Assembly: GCA_910584325.1 (NCBI GenBank)
Contig: CAJTZH010000081.1
Location: 1-12,447, forward strand
From: an uncultured Lachnospiraceae bacterium
Lineage (GTDB): Bacteria; Bacillota; Clostridia; Lachnospirales; Lachnospiraceae
Length of the DNA: 12,447 nucleotides
Direction: 5' to 3'
A program made the translations under genes and the position numbers. Every line of letters begins with the position of its first letter. Position 1 is the first letter of the stretch. Below the pieces are notes generated by a model. The model searched no databases. It was given only the letters and a program-made list of their open reading frames with translations, and had not been told where the DNA came from. Shown here piece after piece: positions 1 through 6,111 of the stretch.

Positions 1-2
1 AA

Positions 3-332
3 ACTACCGCATTAATTTTATCAGTCCTTGTAGGAGGGCTTGGTGTTGACCGCTTTTATCTTGGTTACACTGGTATGGGGGTTCTCAAACTTTTAACAGT
101 TGGTTGCTTTGGAGTTCTTTGGATTATCGACATCATTAACATTGCAACTGGGAAACTTACTCCGGCAGATGGTTCTGGATATGATGAAGATTTGATGGTT
201 ACTTCTGCTTCTGCACAGCATGTGGTTAATGCTTATGATGCACTTGAAAAAGTTGCGAATCTTCATAAGCAGGGCGTACTGAGTGATGAAGAGTTCAATA
301 AAATGAAGGCTGACCTTCTGGAAAAGATGTGA
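3..332 (+). CDS. TM2-domain protein with C-terminal SHOCT segment (5' end cut off by window)
   Basis: The reading frame is open from base 3 and has no start inside the window before the internal ATG at 75, so the gene begins upstream. The first residues carry the TM2 signature: a glycine-rich hydrophobic stretch, then GVDRFYLGY, then a second hydrophobic helix ending in WIIDIINIATG. TM2 domains are two membrane helices joined by a short turn. Their biochemical role in bacteria is not settled. The last 30 residues (ALEKVANLHKQGVLSDEEF, then a Lys/Leu-rich end) match a SHOCT segment, a short helical module thought to mediate oligomer or partner contacts. The stop TGA at 330-332 lies just before the next gene, which also ends in a SHOCT segment, so the two are probably co-transcribed and may interact. 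TM2 and SHOCT are seen directly. The interaction is inference. Confidence 0.85.
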   Translation, partial: TTALILSVLVGGLGVDRFYLGYTGMGVLKLLTVGCFGVLWIIDIINIATGKLTPADGSGYDEDLMVTSASAQHVVNAYDALEKVANLHKQGVLSDEEFNKMKADLLEKM

Positions 333-337
333 TAATT

Positions 338-1000
338 ATGGAGAAAAAAAGTGGTTTACGTTATGTGGCAGGCGCGGTATATGTTGTTTATGCTATATTG
401 AATATTATTGAATTAGTTCAAACTGGGTTTTGGATTTGGACTTTTTTGAGCGTTGTAGGTGCTGTTTTAGTCGCAGCAGGATTGTTCATTGCTCTTCCTG
501 TTCTATCTGCTATTGGAAGTGGAGTTTGTGGGATTGAACCAATCAGAATGCTTATTGTATATTTGAGTTTTTCTGTAGATAGTTGGTTCCCGAAGCGATA
601 TATTTTCATAGCATTTCTTTTTGTTGCATTCTGGATTCTTTTAGTTATAGCTTGTTTAAATACAGAAAACGCTAAGCAGCTTGGCATAGTTGCTGGAGTT
701 GTAGCTATTGTTAGATTATTGGCAATTTTTATTATGGATGGTCTTTATCAGTTTACTTTTATGGGAGTATTGTGGCAGGTTATCCTCATTGTAGGAGCAA
801 TTTTGCTTGGTTTTGCTTATACCGGGGTACAAAACAAGAATATTACTGCGCTAAGTGCGAGTACGGCTCAGAGAACTAAGAGCGTTGCGTCTGTTGGAAG
901 TCAGATTGAGCGTCTTATAAATCTGAAGAGCCTTCTTGATAGCGGTGTTATTACTCAGGAAGAGTTTGACGCAAAGAAAAAGCAGATTTTAGGGCTTTAA
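338..1000 (+). CDS. Multi-pass membrane protein with C-terminal SHOCT segment
   Basis: This 220-residue protein has about five hydrophobic segments (roughly residues 9-27, 32-60, 88-107, 114-133 and 141-163), a polar linker, and a final SHOCT-like segment (residues ~190-220, with LKSLLDSGVITQEEFDAKKK). No catalytic motif is visible, and I do not recognise the membrane part. The ATG at 338 is chosen. A GTG at 329 overlapping the upstream stop is also possible and adds three residues, and neither has a strong ribosome site, so translation is probably coupled to the upstream gene. Two neighbouring membrane proteins with the same C-terminal module suggest a complex in which the SHOCT tails meet in the cytoplasm. 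That is inference. The gene ends 25 bases before a strong hairpin terminator. It is A+T rich compared with most genes further right. Confidence 0.75.
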   Translation: MEKKSGLRYVAGAVYVVYAILNIIELVQTGFWIWTFLSVVGAVLVAAGLFIALPVLSAIGSGVCGIEPIRMLIVYLSFSVDSWFPKRYIFIAFLFVAFWILLVIACLNTENAKQLGIVAGVVAIVRLLAIFIMDGLYQFTFMGVLWQVILIVGAILLGFAYTGVQNKNITALSASTAQRTKSVASVGSQIERLINLKSLLDSGVITQEEFDAKKKQILGL

Positions 1001-1025
1001 GTTATTTGGAATCAATATATAAGGC

Positions 1026-1057
1026 AAGCCGAGGCAAACAGCCTCGGCTTATTTTGA
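1026..1057 (+). terminator. Intrinsic terminator after the SHOCT gene pair
   Basis: A perfect 10-bp stem (AAGCCGAGGC and GCCTCGGCTT) surrounds a 5-base loop (AAACA) and is followed by a T-rich run (ATTTTG). It lies 25 bases after the stop of the membrane-protein gene and closes that transcription unit. The T tract is short, so efficiency may be moderate. Confidence 0.8.
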
Positions 1058-1397
1058 TAATGGTTCGGGTATCAAATTCTGATTCACGGAACAAATGTTA
1101 TTTTTGGGGGATCTCAAGGTATGATAGAGGGCTTAGGAATATTATGTTTTGTTATCAGATTATATTGTTTGTAATTACTAATGTCAGTATGCTAAAATAT
1201 TAGTGGTGATGCTTACTTTAAGATTTGTGCACATGGAAAATACTTTATAAGCAGAATTTACAAATTAAAATTCATTATGCTATTCATGGATAACCGATGG
1301 TGAAAGTTATGAACAGATATCGTGTGGTAATGAGCAAGTGGTCTATAAGTAGGTGTTGTACAAAGCAGCCTCAATTTAATTGCAAAGGAGTAATCCC
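1058..1397. other. Intergenic stretch with no supported gene
   Basis: This A+T-rich stretch lies between the terminator and the kptA start. Short open frames exist on both strands, but none has a ribosome site together with a protein-like composition. I see no T-box, riboswitch or tRNA fold by eye. It contains one possible promoter near 1169-1198, which would give kptA a leader of roughly 190 bases. Such a leader could hold regulatory structure that cannot be judged without folding and comparison. Confidence 0.5.
1169..1198 (+). promoter_or_regulatory. Possible sigma-A promoter for the kptA operon
   Basis: TTGTAA (1169-1174) and TAAAAT (1193-1198) are separated by 18 bases. They match the -35 and -10 consensus at 4 and 5 of 6 positions. 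It is the best candidate I see upstream of kptA, but A+T-rich DNA gives such matches by chance. Confidence 0.3.
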
Positions 1398-1931
1398 ATG
1401 TCCCCAACAAATACAAGCAAATACCTAAGTCTAATCCTGCGTCACAAACCGGAGACAATCGGCATCCGTCTCGACGAGCACGGATGGGCAAATGTGGATG
1501 AATTAATCGCAGGAATTGCCAAGACGCATAAATTTAATATGGATATCTTGGAGGAAATTGTCAGGACTGATGACAAGCAGAGATATTCCTTTAACGACGA
1601 CAAAACGCTTATCAGAGCCAATCAGGGGCATTCTGTTTTAGTAGATGTAGAGCTTGAAGAAATGGAACCACCGGCGGAACTTTGGCACGGAACAGGAGAA
1701 AAATTCGTCACTTCCATTGAACATCAGGGATTGATTCCAAAAAGCAGACTATATGTACTTTTGTCAAAAGATAAAGAAACGGCGGTAAAGGTAGGGAAAC
1801 GTCACGGAAATCCGGTTCTTTACACTGTAAAATCCGGTGAAATGTATCATGACGGGTATCCGTTTTATTTATCCAAGAATGGAGTATGGCTTACCAAACA
1901 AGTACCGGTAAAATATCTGAAAAAACAATAA
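1398..1931 (+). CDS. kptA: RNA 2'-phosphotransferase, Tpt1/KptA family
   Basis: The enzyme removes an internal 2'-phosphate from RNA by transfer to NAD+, giving ADP-ribose 1''-2'' cyclic phosphate and nicotinamide. In eukaryotes this is the last step of tRNA splicing; the bacterial role is unclear. The 177-residue length fits the family. The family start LSLILRHKPETIG carries the Arg15-His16 pair, LDEHGWANVDELI follows, IRANQGHS supplies Arg73, and LWHGTG with SRLYVLLS supplies Arg117, so the Arg-His-Arg-Arg set known from Tpt1 is complete. One departure: the usual VHLS reads VLLS. The ATG at 1398 has AAAGGAG seven bases upstream; an upstream TTG in frame has no such site. It lies 74 bases before an HEPN-motif gene on the same strand, and co-transcription is plausible. 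The family call is firm; the physiological substrate is unknown. Confidence 0.93.
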   Translation: MSPTNTSKYLSLILRHKPETIGIRLDEHGWANVDELIAGIAKTHKFNMDILEEIVRTDDKQRYSFNDDKTLIRANQGHSVLVDVELEEMEPPAELWHGTGEKFVTSIEHQGLIPKSRLYVLLSKDKETAVKVGKRHGNPVLYTVKSGEMYHDGYPFYLSKNGVWLTKQVPVKYLKKQ

Positions 1932-2005
1932 TATTTGCGTAGGCGTATGCCGCAAAGAAGCAGAATAATAAAGCATCGGTACGCTATTTACAAAAAGGAG
2001 TTTCC

Positions 2006-2707
2006 ATGAAAATATACTTTGACACCGAGGGACTAATTGAAAGCAATCGACTGTATTTTGAAGAGGAAGAAGCGCCATATTCCCTGTTTTCCAGCGTCAG
2101 TTCCGTATATCCGTTTGTGAAATACGAAGAAGAATTGGCGGAAATCAATGATTATTGCTGTTTTATATTGTGTCAGTTGGAAAACAAATTAAAAGAGCTT
2201 ATAAAAGATTCTGACGTTCCGTTTGAACTGGTAAAAAGTTATCAGCGTGAAAAACAGACGAAAAAGGATTTAAACGATATTTTTGACCCTGCATATATGT
2301 TCTCTCCGGTAACCACCTGGGAAAAACTCTCCCGTGATATCAATAAATGTACGTTGCTATTGCTGATACTGTCTTACTTGGAGTCTTCGCTGAATGAAAT
2401 TGCGAAATGGTTTTGCGAGGAACGTTTGATTTCGCTGGGGCAAAAGGAGAAAGGGATCAGTGCAGTCGCATTTTATCTTAAGAAAATAGGAGAATGTTGT
2501 CAATGTGATTTGATAAAGACATTGGAAAATGAGCTGAAATATTTAAACATGGTTAGAAAAATACGCAATCAGTTCGTACATAGTGAGTGGGAACAGATGG
2601 ACGGACACTATGATAAATTTCGTTTGTGCGATGTGTTCAATGCAGCGTCAAAATTTCTGACGGAGATAGAAAATGCGGCTTGCAACGCAGGGATTATTGG
2701 GAGGTAA
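2006..2707 (+). CDS. Hypothetical protein with HEPN-type RNxxxH motif (possible RNase)
   Basis: This is a 233-residue soluble, mostly helical protein that I cannot assign by full-length similarity. Residues 182-192 read MVRKIRNQFVH, which fits the HEPN signature R-x4-H (Arg187, His192) near the start of a long helix. Upstream, residues 111-140 form a hydrophobic helix (LLLLILSYLESSLNEIAKW), as in HEPN four-helix bundles. Many HEPN proteins with an intact R-x4-H are metal-independent RNases in toxin-antitoxin, Abi or CRISPR systems, while others only bind nucleotides or proteins. The start at 2006 has AAAAAGGAG six bases upstream. It sits between kptA and a GNAT gene whose ribosome site overlaps this gene's last codons. 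RNase function is inference, and one motif is not proof. An adhesion or scaffold role cannot be excluded. Confidence 0.6.
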   Translation: MKIYFDTEGLIESNRLYFEEEEAPYSLFSSVSSVYPFVKYEEELAEINDYCCFILCQLENKLKELIKDSDVPFELVKSYQREKQTKKDLNDIFDPAYMFSPVTTWEKLSRDINKCTLLLLILSYLESSLNEIAKWFCEERLISLGQKEKGISAVAFYLKKIGECCQCDLIKTLENELKYLNMVRKIRNQFVHSEWEQMDGHYDKFRLCDVFNAASKFLTEIENAACNAGIIGR

Positions 2708-2711
2708 ACCA

Positions 2712-3266
2712 ATGGCAGAACATCACATTTCAAATAAAATCATTCTTGAAAACTTTGAATTTCGGACAATAAAACCGGAGGAAGCAGAGCAGGCGGCAGC
2801 CATTGAACAGATATGTTTTCCGCCAAATGAAGCATGTTCAAAGCAGCATATGGAAGAGCGGATAGCAAAAGCACCGGAGCTGTTTCTGGTGGCAGTGGAT
2901 AAAAAGACGGGCAGGCTGGCGGGATTTTTAAACGGACTTTCTACGAATGAGGAGTCTTTCCGGGATGAATTTTTCACGAATGCGCAGTTGTATAATCCGG
3001 AAGGAAAAACGACGATGCTGTTAGGTCTTGACGTGCTTCCAAAATACCGCAACCGCGGACTTGCGAGAGAATTGGTGGCGAGGTATTTAAGGAGCGAGTG
3101 GGAGAAAGGCAGACAAAAGGTGCTGCTGACATGTTTAAGGTCCAAGGTGGAAATGTATGAGAAAATGGGGTTTGTTGACCTTGGAATCGCGGATTCTGCA
3201 TGGGGCGGCGAAGAATGGCACGAGATGTACGCAATAACGCCTCTGCCAAAAGGAGTAAAAGCATGA
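2712..3266 (+). CDS. GNAT-family N-acetyltransferase, AANAT-like
   Basis: GNAT enzymes move an acetyl group from acetyl-CoA to an amine. This 184-residue protein opens the domain with FRTIKPEEAEQAAAIEQICF. It has the acetyl-CoA pyrophosphate loop at residues 112-118 (YRNRGLA, fitting R/Q-x-x-G-x-G/A) after the LGLDVLP strand, then MYEKMGFVDLG near 148-158. The late WGGEEWHEM segment resembles the arylalkylamine acetyltransferase branch, which suggests a small amine substrate rather than a protein or ribosome, but the substrate cannot be read from sequence. The ATG at 2712 is chosen because GGGAGG ends seven bases before it. A longer frame starting at 2673 would overlap the upstream gene. It begins four bases after the HEPN-motif gene and overlaps the next gene by ATGA, so all three are probably translated together. 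Confidence 0.85.
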   Translation: MAEHHISNKIILENFEFRTIKPEEAEQAAAIEQICFPPNEACSKQHMEERIAKAPELFLVAVDKKTGRLAGFLNGLSTNEESFRDEFFTNAQLYNPEGKTTMLLGLDVLPKYRNRGLARELVARYLRSEWEKGRQKVLLTCLRSKVEMYEKMGFVDLGIADSAWGGEEWHEMYAITPLPKGVKA

Positions 3267-3469
3267 GTAAATACGATAAATTATGGGAATATGTACAAAA
3301 AAGCGCCGGTCAGTCTTTCAAGCTGACGTTTGAAGAAATACAAAGTATTGCGGGAATACCGATAGACCACTCTTTTTTAAAATACAAAAAAGAGCTTACG
3401 GAATACGGCTGGCAGGTCGGGAAAATATCAATGAAAGAACAGACGGTTCTCTTTGGGAAAATTGACTGA
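3263..3469 (+). CDS. Small conserved-type protein, DUF7662-like (68 residues)
   Basis: The ATG overlaps the GNAT stop (ATGA), with AGGAG seven bases before it, so translation is coupled. The 68-residue product opens SKYDKLWEYVQKS and contains FKLTFEEIQSIAGIPIDHSF and KKELTEYGWQVGKISM. It looks like a small winged or swapped helix domain. The pattern of LTFEEI, then a hydrophobic turn with P, then a conserved Trp or aromatic resembles the DUF7662 group of short bacterial proteins of unknown function. It has no catalytic motif, signal or membrane segment. It could bind nucleic acid or be a partner of the GNAT or HEPN-motif protein, but nothing in the sequence shows this. It ends 14 bases before the convergent XRE gene, with no clear terminator between them. 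Confidence 0.75.
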   Translation: MSKYDKLWEYVQKSAGQSFKLTFEEIQSIAGIPIDHSFLKYKKELTEYGWQVGKISMKEQTVLFGKID

Positions 3470-3483
3470 CAGCCGTATCGTAT

Positions 3484-3681
3484 TCATTCTTCAACGGTAA
3501 AAATTTCTTCGATGGAAACATGAAATACTTTGGCGATATTCCACGCCAGAACCAGCGAGGGGTTATATTTCCCTTTTTCGAGGTTCCCAATTGTTTCTCT
3601 GCGGACGTTTACCAGTCCGGCTAAATCTTCCTGCTTCATGTCGTATTTTGCCCGGTACTCTTTGATGCGGTTTTTAATCAT
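3484..3681 (-). CDS. Small XRE-family DNA-binding regulator
   Basis: Almost all of this 65-residue protein is one helix-turn-helix domain. IKEYRAKYDMKQEDLAGLVN and VRRETIGNLEKGKYNPSLVL form the helix-turn-helix, and AWNIAKVFHVSIEEIF closes the domain, as in Cro/CI-type and YozG-type mini repressors. It probably acts as a dimer on a short palindrome. The start is ATG at 3681, with AAAGGAG seven bases upstream on this strand. It overlaps the end of the DUF3796 gene by eight bases, so the two are one operon. This pairing of a mini-XRE gene with a small membrane protein is common in Clostridia. It most likely represses its own promoter, and a dyad on that promoter is listed separately. Confidence 0.9.
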   Translation of the reverse strand: MIKNRIKEYRAKYDMKQEDLAGLVNVRRETIGNLEKGKYNPSLVLAWNIAKVFHVSIEEIFTVEE

Positions 3682-4033
3682 TTTCTGCTCCTTTGCGTTC
3701 TTTCCATTCCAAAAACATCAGATAAACAGTGAAAGCCACAATCGTTACGGCGAAACTTAAGCCAAAGGCGGCAGGTACAGCTTTCACGGCGCCATAAATA
3801 TAACAGCAGAGAAACATAAAAGGAACAAGTGAAATCATTTCTGCCATAAAAGCGAAGGTAGCGGCTTTTTGGACATTCAGGCGGAAAAATTCATCCGGTA
3901 TTACCCAAAAATAACGCAGATAATAAGCAAATCCGAAAAAACCAAACAGACCCGTGTTCTCGGTATAAATCCCTAAAATGGCTATCAAAGCCAACAGCGA
4001 CAGAAATCCTAAGTAGTTAATATTTCGTTTCAT
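3674..4033 (-). CDS. DUF3796-family small membrane protein
   Basis: This 119-residue protein has an N-terminal hydrophobic helix (NINYLGFLSLLALIAILGIY), the GLFGFFGFAYYLRYFWVIPD stretch, and then two more membrane helices (about residues 61-80 and 86-108). It ends in a short charged tail (EWKERKGAEND). Start and layout match DUF3796, a family of unknown role usually encoded next to a small XRE regulator. The ATG at 4033 has AAGGAG eight bases upstream. It leads the operon, has a strong promoter 47 bases upstream, and overlaps the XRE gene. The function is unknown. A membrane partner or signal for the XRE protein is a guess from position only. Confidence 0.85.
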   Translation of the reverse strand: MKRNINYLGFLSLLALIAILGIYTENTGLFGFFGFAYYLRYFWVIPDEFFRLNVQKAATFAFMAEMISLVPFMFLCCYIYGAVKAVPAAFGLSFAVTIVAFTVYLMFLEWKERKGAEND

Positions 4034-4072
4034 AAAAATCTCTCCTTAATATGTGGTATATTTCGCTCTTTA

Positions 4073-4098
4073 TGATAAAAATATATCACATAAAATGT
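4073..4098. promoter_or_regulatory. Candidate XRE operator dyads over the -10 and spacer
   Basis: Two small palindromes abut here. TGATA-(6)-TATCA at 4073-4088 covers the -10 box. ACAT-AAA-ATGT at 4088-4098 lies between -10 and -35. Binding there would block RNA polymerase, so autorepression by the downstream XRE protein is likely. A+T-rich DNA makes short dyads common, so this is a candidate only. Confidence 0.4.
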
Positions 4099-4108
4099 CG
4101 AGAGTCAA
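4080..4108 (-). promoter_or_regulatory. Strong sigma-A promoter of the DUF3796-XRE operon
   Basis: On the minus strand, TTGACT (4108-4103) and TATATT (4085-4080) are separated by exactly 17 bases, matching consensus at 5 of 6 positions each. The -10 is about 47 bases upstream of the DUF3796 start. The -35 lies only 15 bases past the stop of the transglutaminase-like gene. Confidence 0.8.
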
Positions 4109-4122
4109 GTCTGAATGAAAAT

Positions 4123-4722
4123 TTATTCCTCCAGCCTATCTGGCAGCAAATGCTGGTACATATACAGCGCGTCCATATTTTCTTTTAATACCTGCATGAG
4201 TTTTTCGCTCGGCTTCGCAAGGTTATCGTGGTAATCATATTCATCATTTTCGGGAATGACATGGAACGCTAATAGTTCTTCGTCCGTGGAAAATTCGGCG
4301 TGTATTTTTTCCGTATTTCCTCTTGCGTCAAGGCGGATCCATTTGTCAAGAGACGAAAGATACACCGTGTTTAATCCGTGGATACAATAACCGGTATCGG
4401 GAGTGTCCCCAAGCGTCAGCCGCTGGTGGCTGAAACCGCACGGAATGCCGTTTGCCCGTAAAAGAGCGGCAAATAAATTGGCTTTTGCCCAGCAGATTCC
4501 GACGCCCTCTTTTAAAACGTCGCTGGTGCAGAACGTCACGCGTCTGTCCTGAACGTCCCATGAGTGTTTTATGTTGTCCCGGACAAAATAAAATGTATTT
4601 TTGACAAGGTCAAGCTCGGTTTCGGAAATGGATTTGAAACGGTCAGCCTGTTTTCTGACGGCTTCATTATCATAATCGACATATTCAGAGCATTCTAAAT
4701 ATTTTAATAATTCGCTGTTCAT
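4123..4722 (-). CDS. Transglutaminase-like (papain-fold) protein
   Basis: This 199-residue protein carries the transglutaminase-like core with a complete Cys-His-Asp set: Cys77 in GVGICWAKANLFAALLRANG, His115 in YCIHGLNTVYL, and Asp132 in KWIRLDARGN. The region before it (residues 35-60, with YFVRDNIKHSWD) is the usual lead-in. Bacterial members are mostly thiol proteases or amidases, or act on peptide-linked amines; the substrate here is unknown. There is no signal peptide or membrane helix, so it acts in the cytoplasm. ATG at 4722 is used because GGAGG lies six bases before it. A TTG at 4734 would begin inside that ribosome site. It is downstream of the DHFR-like gene by 126 bases, so it may have its own promoter. 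No terminator is visible after it, and read-through into the DUF3796 operon is possible. Confidence 0.88.
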   Translation of the reverse strand: MNSELLKYLECSEYVDYDNEAVRKQADRFKSISETELDLVKNTFYFVRDNIKHSWDVQDRRVTFCTSDVLKEGVGICWAKANLFAALLRANGIPCGFSHQRLTLGDTPDTGYCIHGLNTVYLSSLDKWIRLDARGNTEKIHAEFSTDEELLAFHVIPENDEYDYHDNLAKPSEKLMQVLKENMDALYMYQHLLPDRLEE

Positions 4723-4848
4723 GAGTTCCTCCAAAGTTTAACTCCCTTTTTGAAAAAATGTTCTCACTGTATAAATTTTGAAATATAAAGTATATTTCTA
4801 CGCAGACTACATAATTTTCAATAGCTTAGCAGTTTTATAAACATGTAT

Positions 4849-5379
4849 TTATCTTTTTATATAGATTAAATCCGTCATACCATTATACGATTGTGTTTTG
4901 AGCAGCTTCAACTTAATTTCATGGTCAGCCTTTTCAAAAAGCCGAATACCCGAACCCAAAATCATCGGAATCACAGTAATATAATAACAGTCGATGACAT
5001 CCTCTTTTACTAACTGCTGGATAAGGTTTGCACCACCACATATCCAAATACCTTTTCCATTTTCTTCTCGTAATTTTTTTACCAGCTCAACGGGGCATTC
5101 ATTGGTAAAATGGATTTTATCAGAAGATGTTTTTGGATTGTGTGTTACAACATAGGTTGTAAAATCATGATAGATCCATTCATCCGGCGAAAGTTCAGTG
5201 ACAATTTGATGATAGGTGTTCCTGCCCATTATTACAGTATCAATATCATTCACAAATTCCGAATATGAGTCAATGTTATCATTATCATTGCCCTGTCCGG
5301 TCAGCCAATTCACGCTGCCTTTACTGTCTGCAATATATCCATCAAGACTCATCGCTATAAATAGACTAACTTTTTTCAT
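4849..5379 (-). CDS. Dihydrofolate reductase-family protein (RibD C-terminal domain type)
   Basis: The protein (176 residues) has the RibD/DHFR-like fold signature: VSLFIAMSLDGYIAD at the start, VIMGRNTYHQI near 50-60, IWICGGANLIQQLV near 120-135 (the nucleotide-binding glycine pair), and IPMILGSGIRLF near 145-157. It is close to the YyaP/YwjB-type proteins, which bind NADPH but whose substrate is mostly unknown. It is not the housekeeping folate enzyme. The ATG at 5379 has AAAGGAG six bases upstream and begins the conserved strand directly. An ATG at 5418 overlaps the kinase-like stop and would add 13 unrelated residues with only a poor ribosome site. It follows the kinase-like gene by 35 bases and is probably co-transcribed. 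Confidence 0.88.
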   Translation of the reverse strand: MKKVSLFIAMSLDGYIADSKGSVNWLTGQGNDNDNIDSYSEFVNDIDTVIMGRNTYHQIVTELSPDEWIYHDFTTYVVTHNPKTSSDKIHFTNECPVELVKKLREENGKGIWICGGANLIQQLVKEDVIDCYYITVIPMILGSGIRLFEKADHEIKLKLLKTQSYNGMTDLIYIKR

Positions 5380-5414
5380 AAGTTCTCCTTTCGACTCATA
5401 AACGGGAATTTGTA

Positions 5415-5951
5415 TCATGAATGTTCTTCCACATATTGCATAAACTCCGGTGTCCTTGACCAGTATTTAATACCCCAGTTTTCAAAGTTCCATTCCTCCA
5501 TATAATCGTTGCACTCAAAATCAACATAATATATTTCTTTGTTATGCACCACAAAATTTGTCGGGAAATAATCAATGTTTGTATGGGCGGCATATAACAA
5601 AGTACACATACTGTGCAACTGCTCGATGTAGGTAGATTTCATCTTGTCTTGCAAAACCAACTGATAAATCGTGTCTCCGTCAATAAACTCTTTCAAAATG
5701 CGTTCGTTCTCCACATCTGTTTCAAGCATGGCGGGCATTTTGATTCCGATTGCTTTCAGTCGCTTGTAATCTCTGATTTCTGCTTCAAGTTTGTTTCCAA
5801 ACTGATAGTAATTACAAGGCTCATGGTGTATCTGCTTCAAAACATACCTATTATTTCCGTCATCTGCCAAATAAGAATATCCACCTTTCCCCTTTCCCAA
5901 TAATTTAATGATTCTATAGTTTTTTCCATTTACGGTCATTTCTTTATTCAT
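5415..5951 (-). CDS. Minimal protein-kinase-fold protein
   Basis: This 178-residue protein keeps the key kinase landmarks in a very short frame: a glycine loop GKGKGGYSYLA (19-29), VLKQI with Lys39, ILKEFIDG as the hinge (85-92), a catalytic-loop equivalent NIDYFPTNFVV (Asp127, Asn132), and the metal Asp in YYVDFEC (Asp144). At this size most of the C-lobe is missing, as in Bud32, RIO, KdkA and small-molecule kinase relatives. It may phosphorylate a sugar, antibiotic or protein, or may be a pseudo-kinase; the HRD motif is absent in its usual form. ATG at 5951 has a weak GAGGG upstream; an ATG 12 bases further in is possible. It is the first gene of a pair with the DHFR-like gene. The fold is quite sure, the substrate unknown. 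Confidence 0.8.
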   Translation of the reverse strand: MNKEMTVNGKNYRIIKLLGKGKGGYSYLADDGNNRYVLKQIHHEPCNYYQFGNKLEAEIRDYKRLKAIGIKMPAMLETDVENERILKEFIDGDTIYQLVLQDKMKSTYIEQLHSMCTLLYAAHTNIDYFPTNFVVHNKEIYYVDFECNDYMEEWNFENWGIKYWSRTPEFMQYVEEHS

Positions 5952-6084
5952 ATCTGCCCTCTGCGAATTCCGGTTTATTTATTTGATTATAAAATCTTTA
6001 TCTGATATTTACAATGTATATTTATAAGTTATTTCGTAATGGGTATGCAATTGCGGGTGAGAACTATAATCACGGGTTCAAATA

Positions 6085-6111
6085 ATTACGGACTGCATGA
6101 TACCCCGTAAT
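6085..6111 (-). terminator. Weak inverted repeat at the end of the MerR gene
   Basis: ATTACGG and CCGTAAT (7 bp, 13-base loop) overlap the last codons and stop of the MerR/TipAS gene and are followed by TTATTTG on the minus strand. It could act as a weak terminator, but it overlaps coding sequence and lacks a solid T run. Confidence 0.3.

Noticed and set aside
1006..1203. 65-codon open frame on the plus strand
   Set aside because: It starts at TTG without a ribosome site, runs through the terminator hairpin at 1026-1057, and its composition is not protein-like.
1205..1397. Riboswitch or T-box in the kptA leader
   Set aside because: No T-box sequence, antiterminator or terminator hairpin could be seen by eye.
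2723..3264. Antisense open frames over the GNAT gene
   Set aside because: They are mirror frames of a clear GNAT coding sequence, with no ribosome site and unlikely composition.
2712..3469. GNAT plus small protein as a TacT-type toxin-antitoxin pair
   Set aside because: The antitoxins of known pairs are DNA-binding and usually upstream. The small protein here is downstream and has no ribbon-helix-helix pattern, and the GNAT looks AANAT-like.
3402..3478. 9-bp inverted repeat ATACGGCTG/CAGCCGTAT as terminator for the convergent genes
   Set aside because: The arms are 58 bases apart, one lies inside the small protein gene, and no T run follows.
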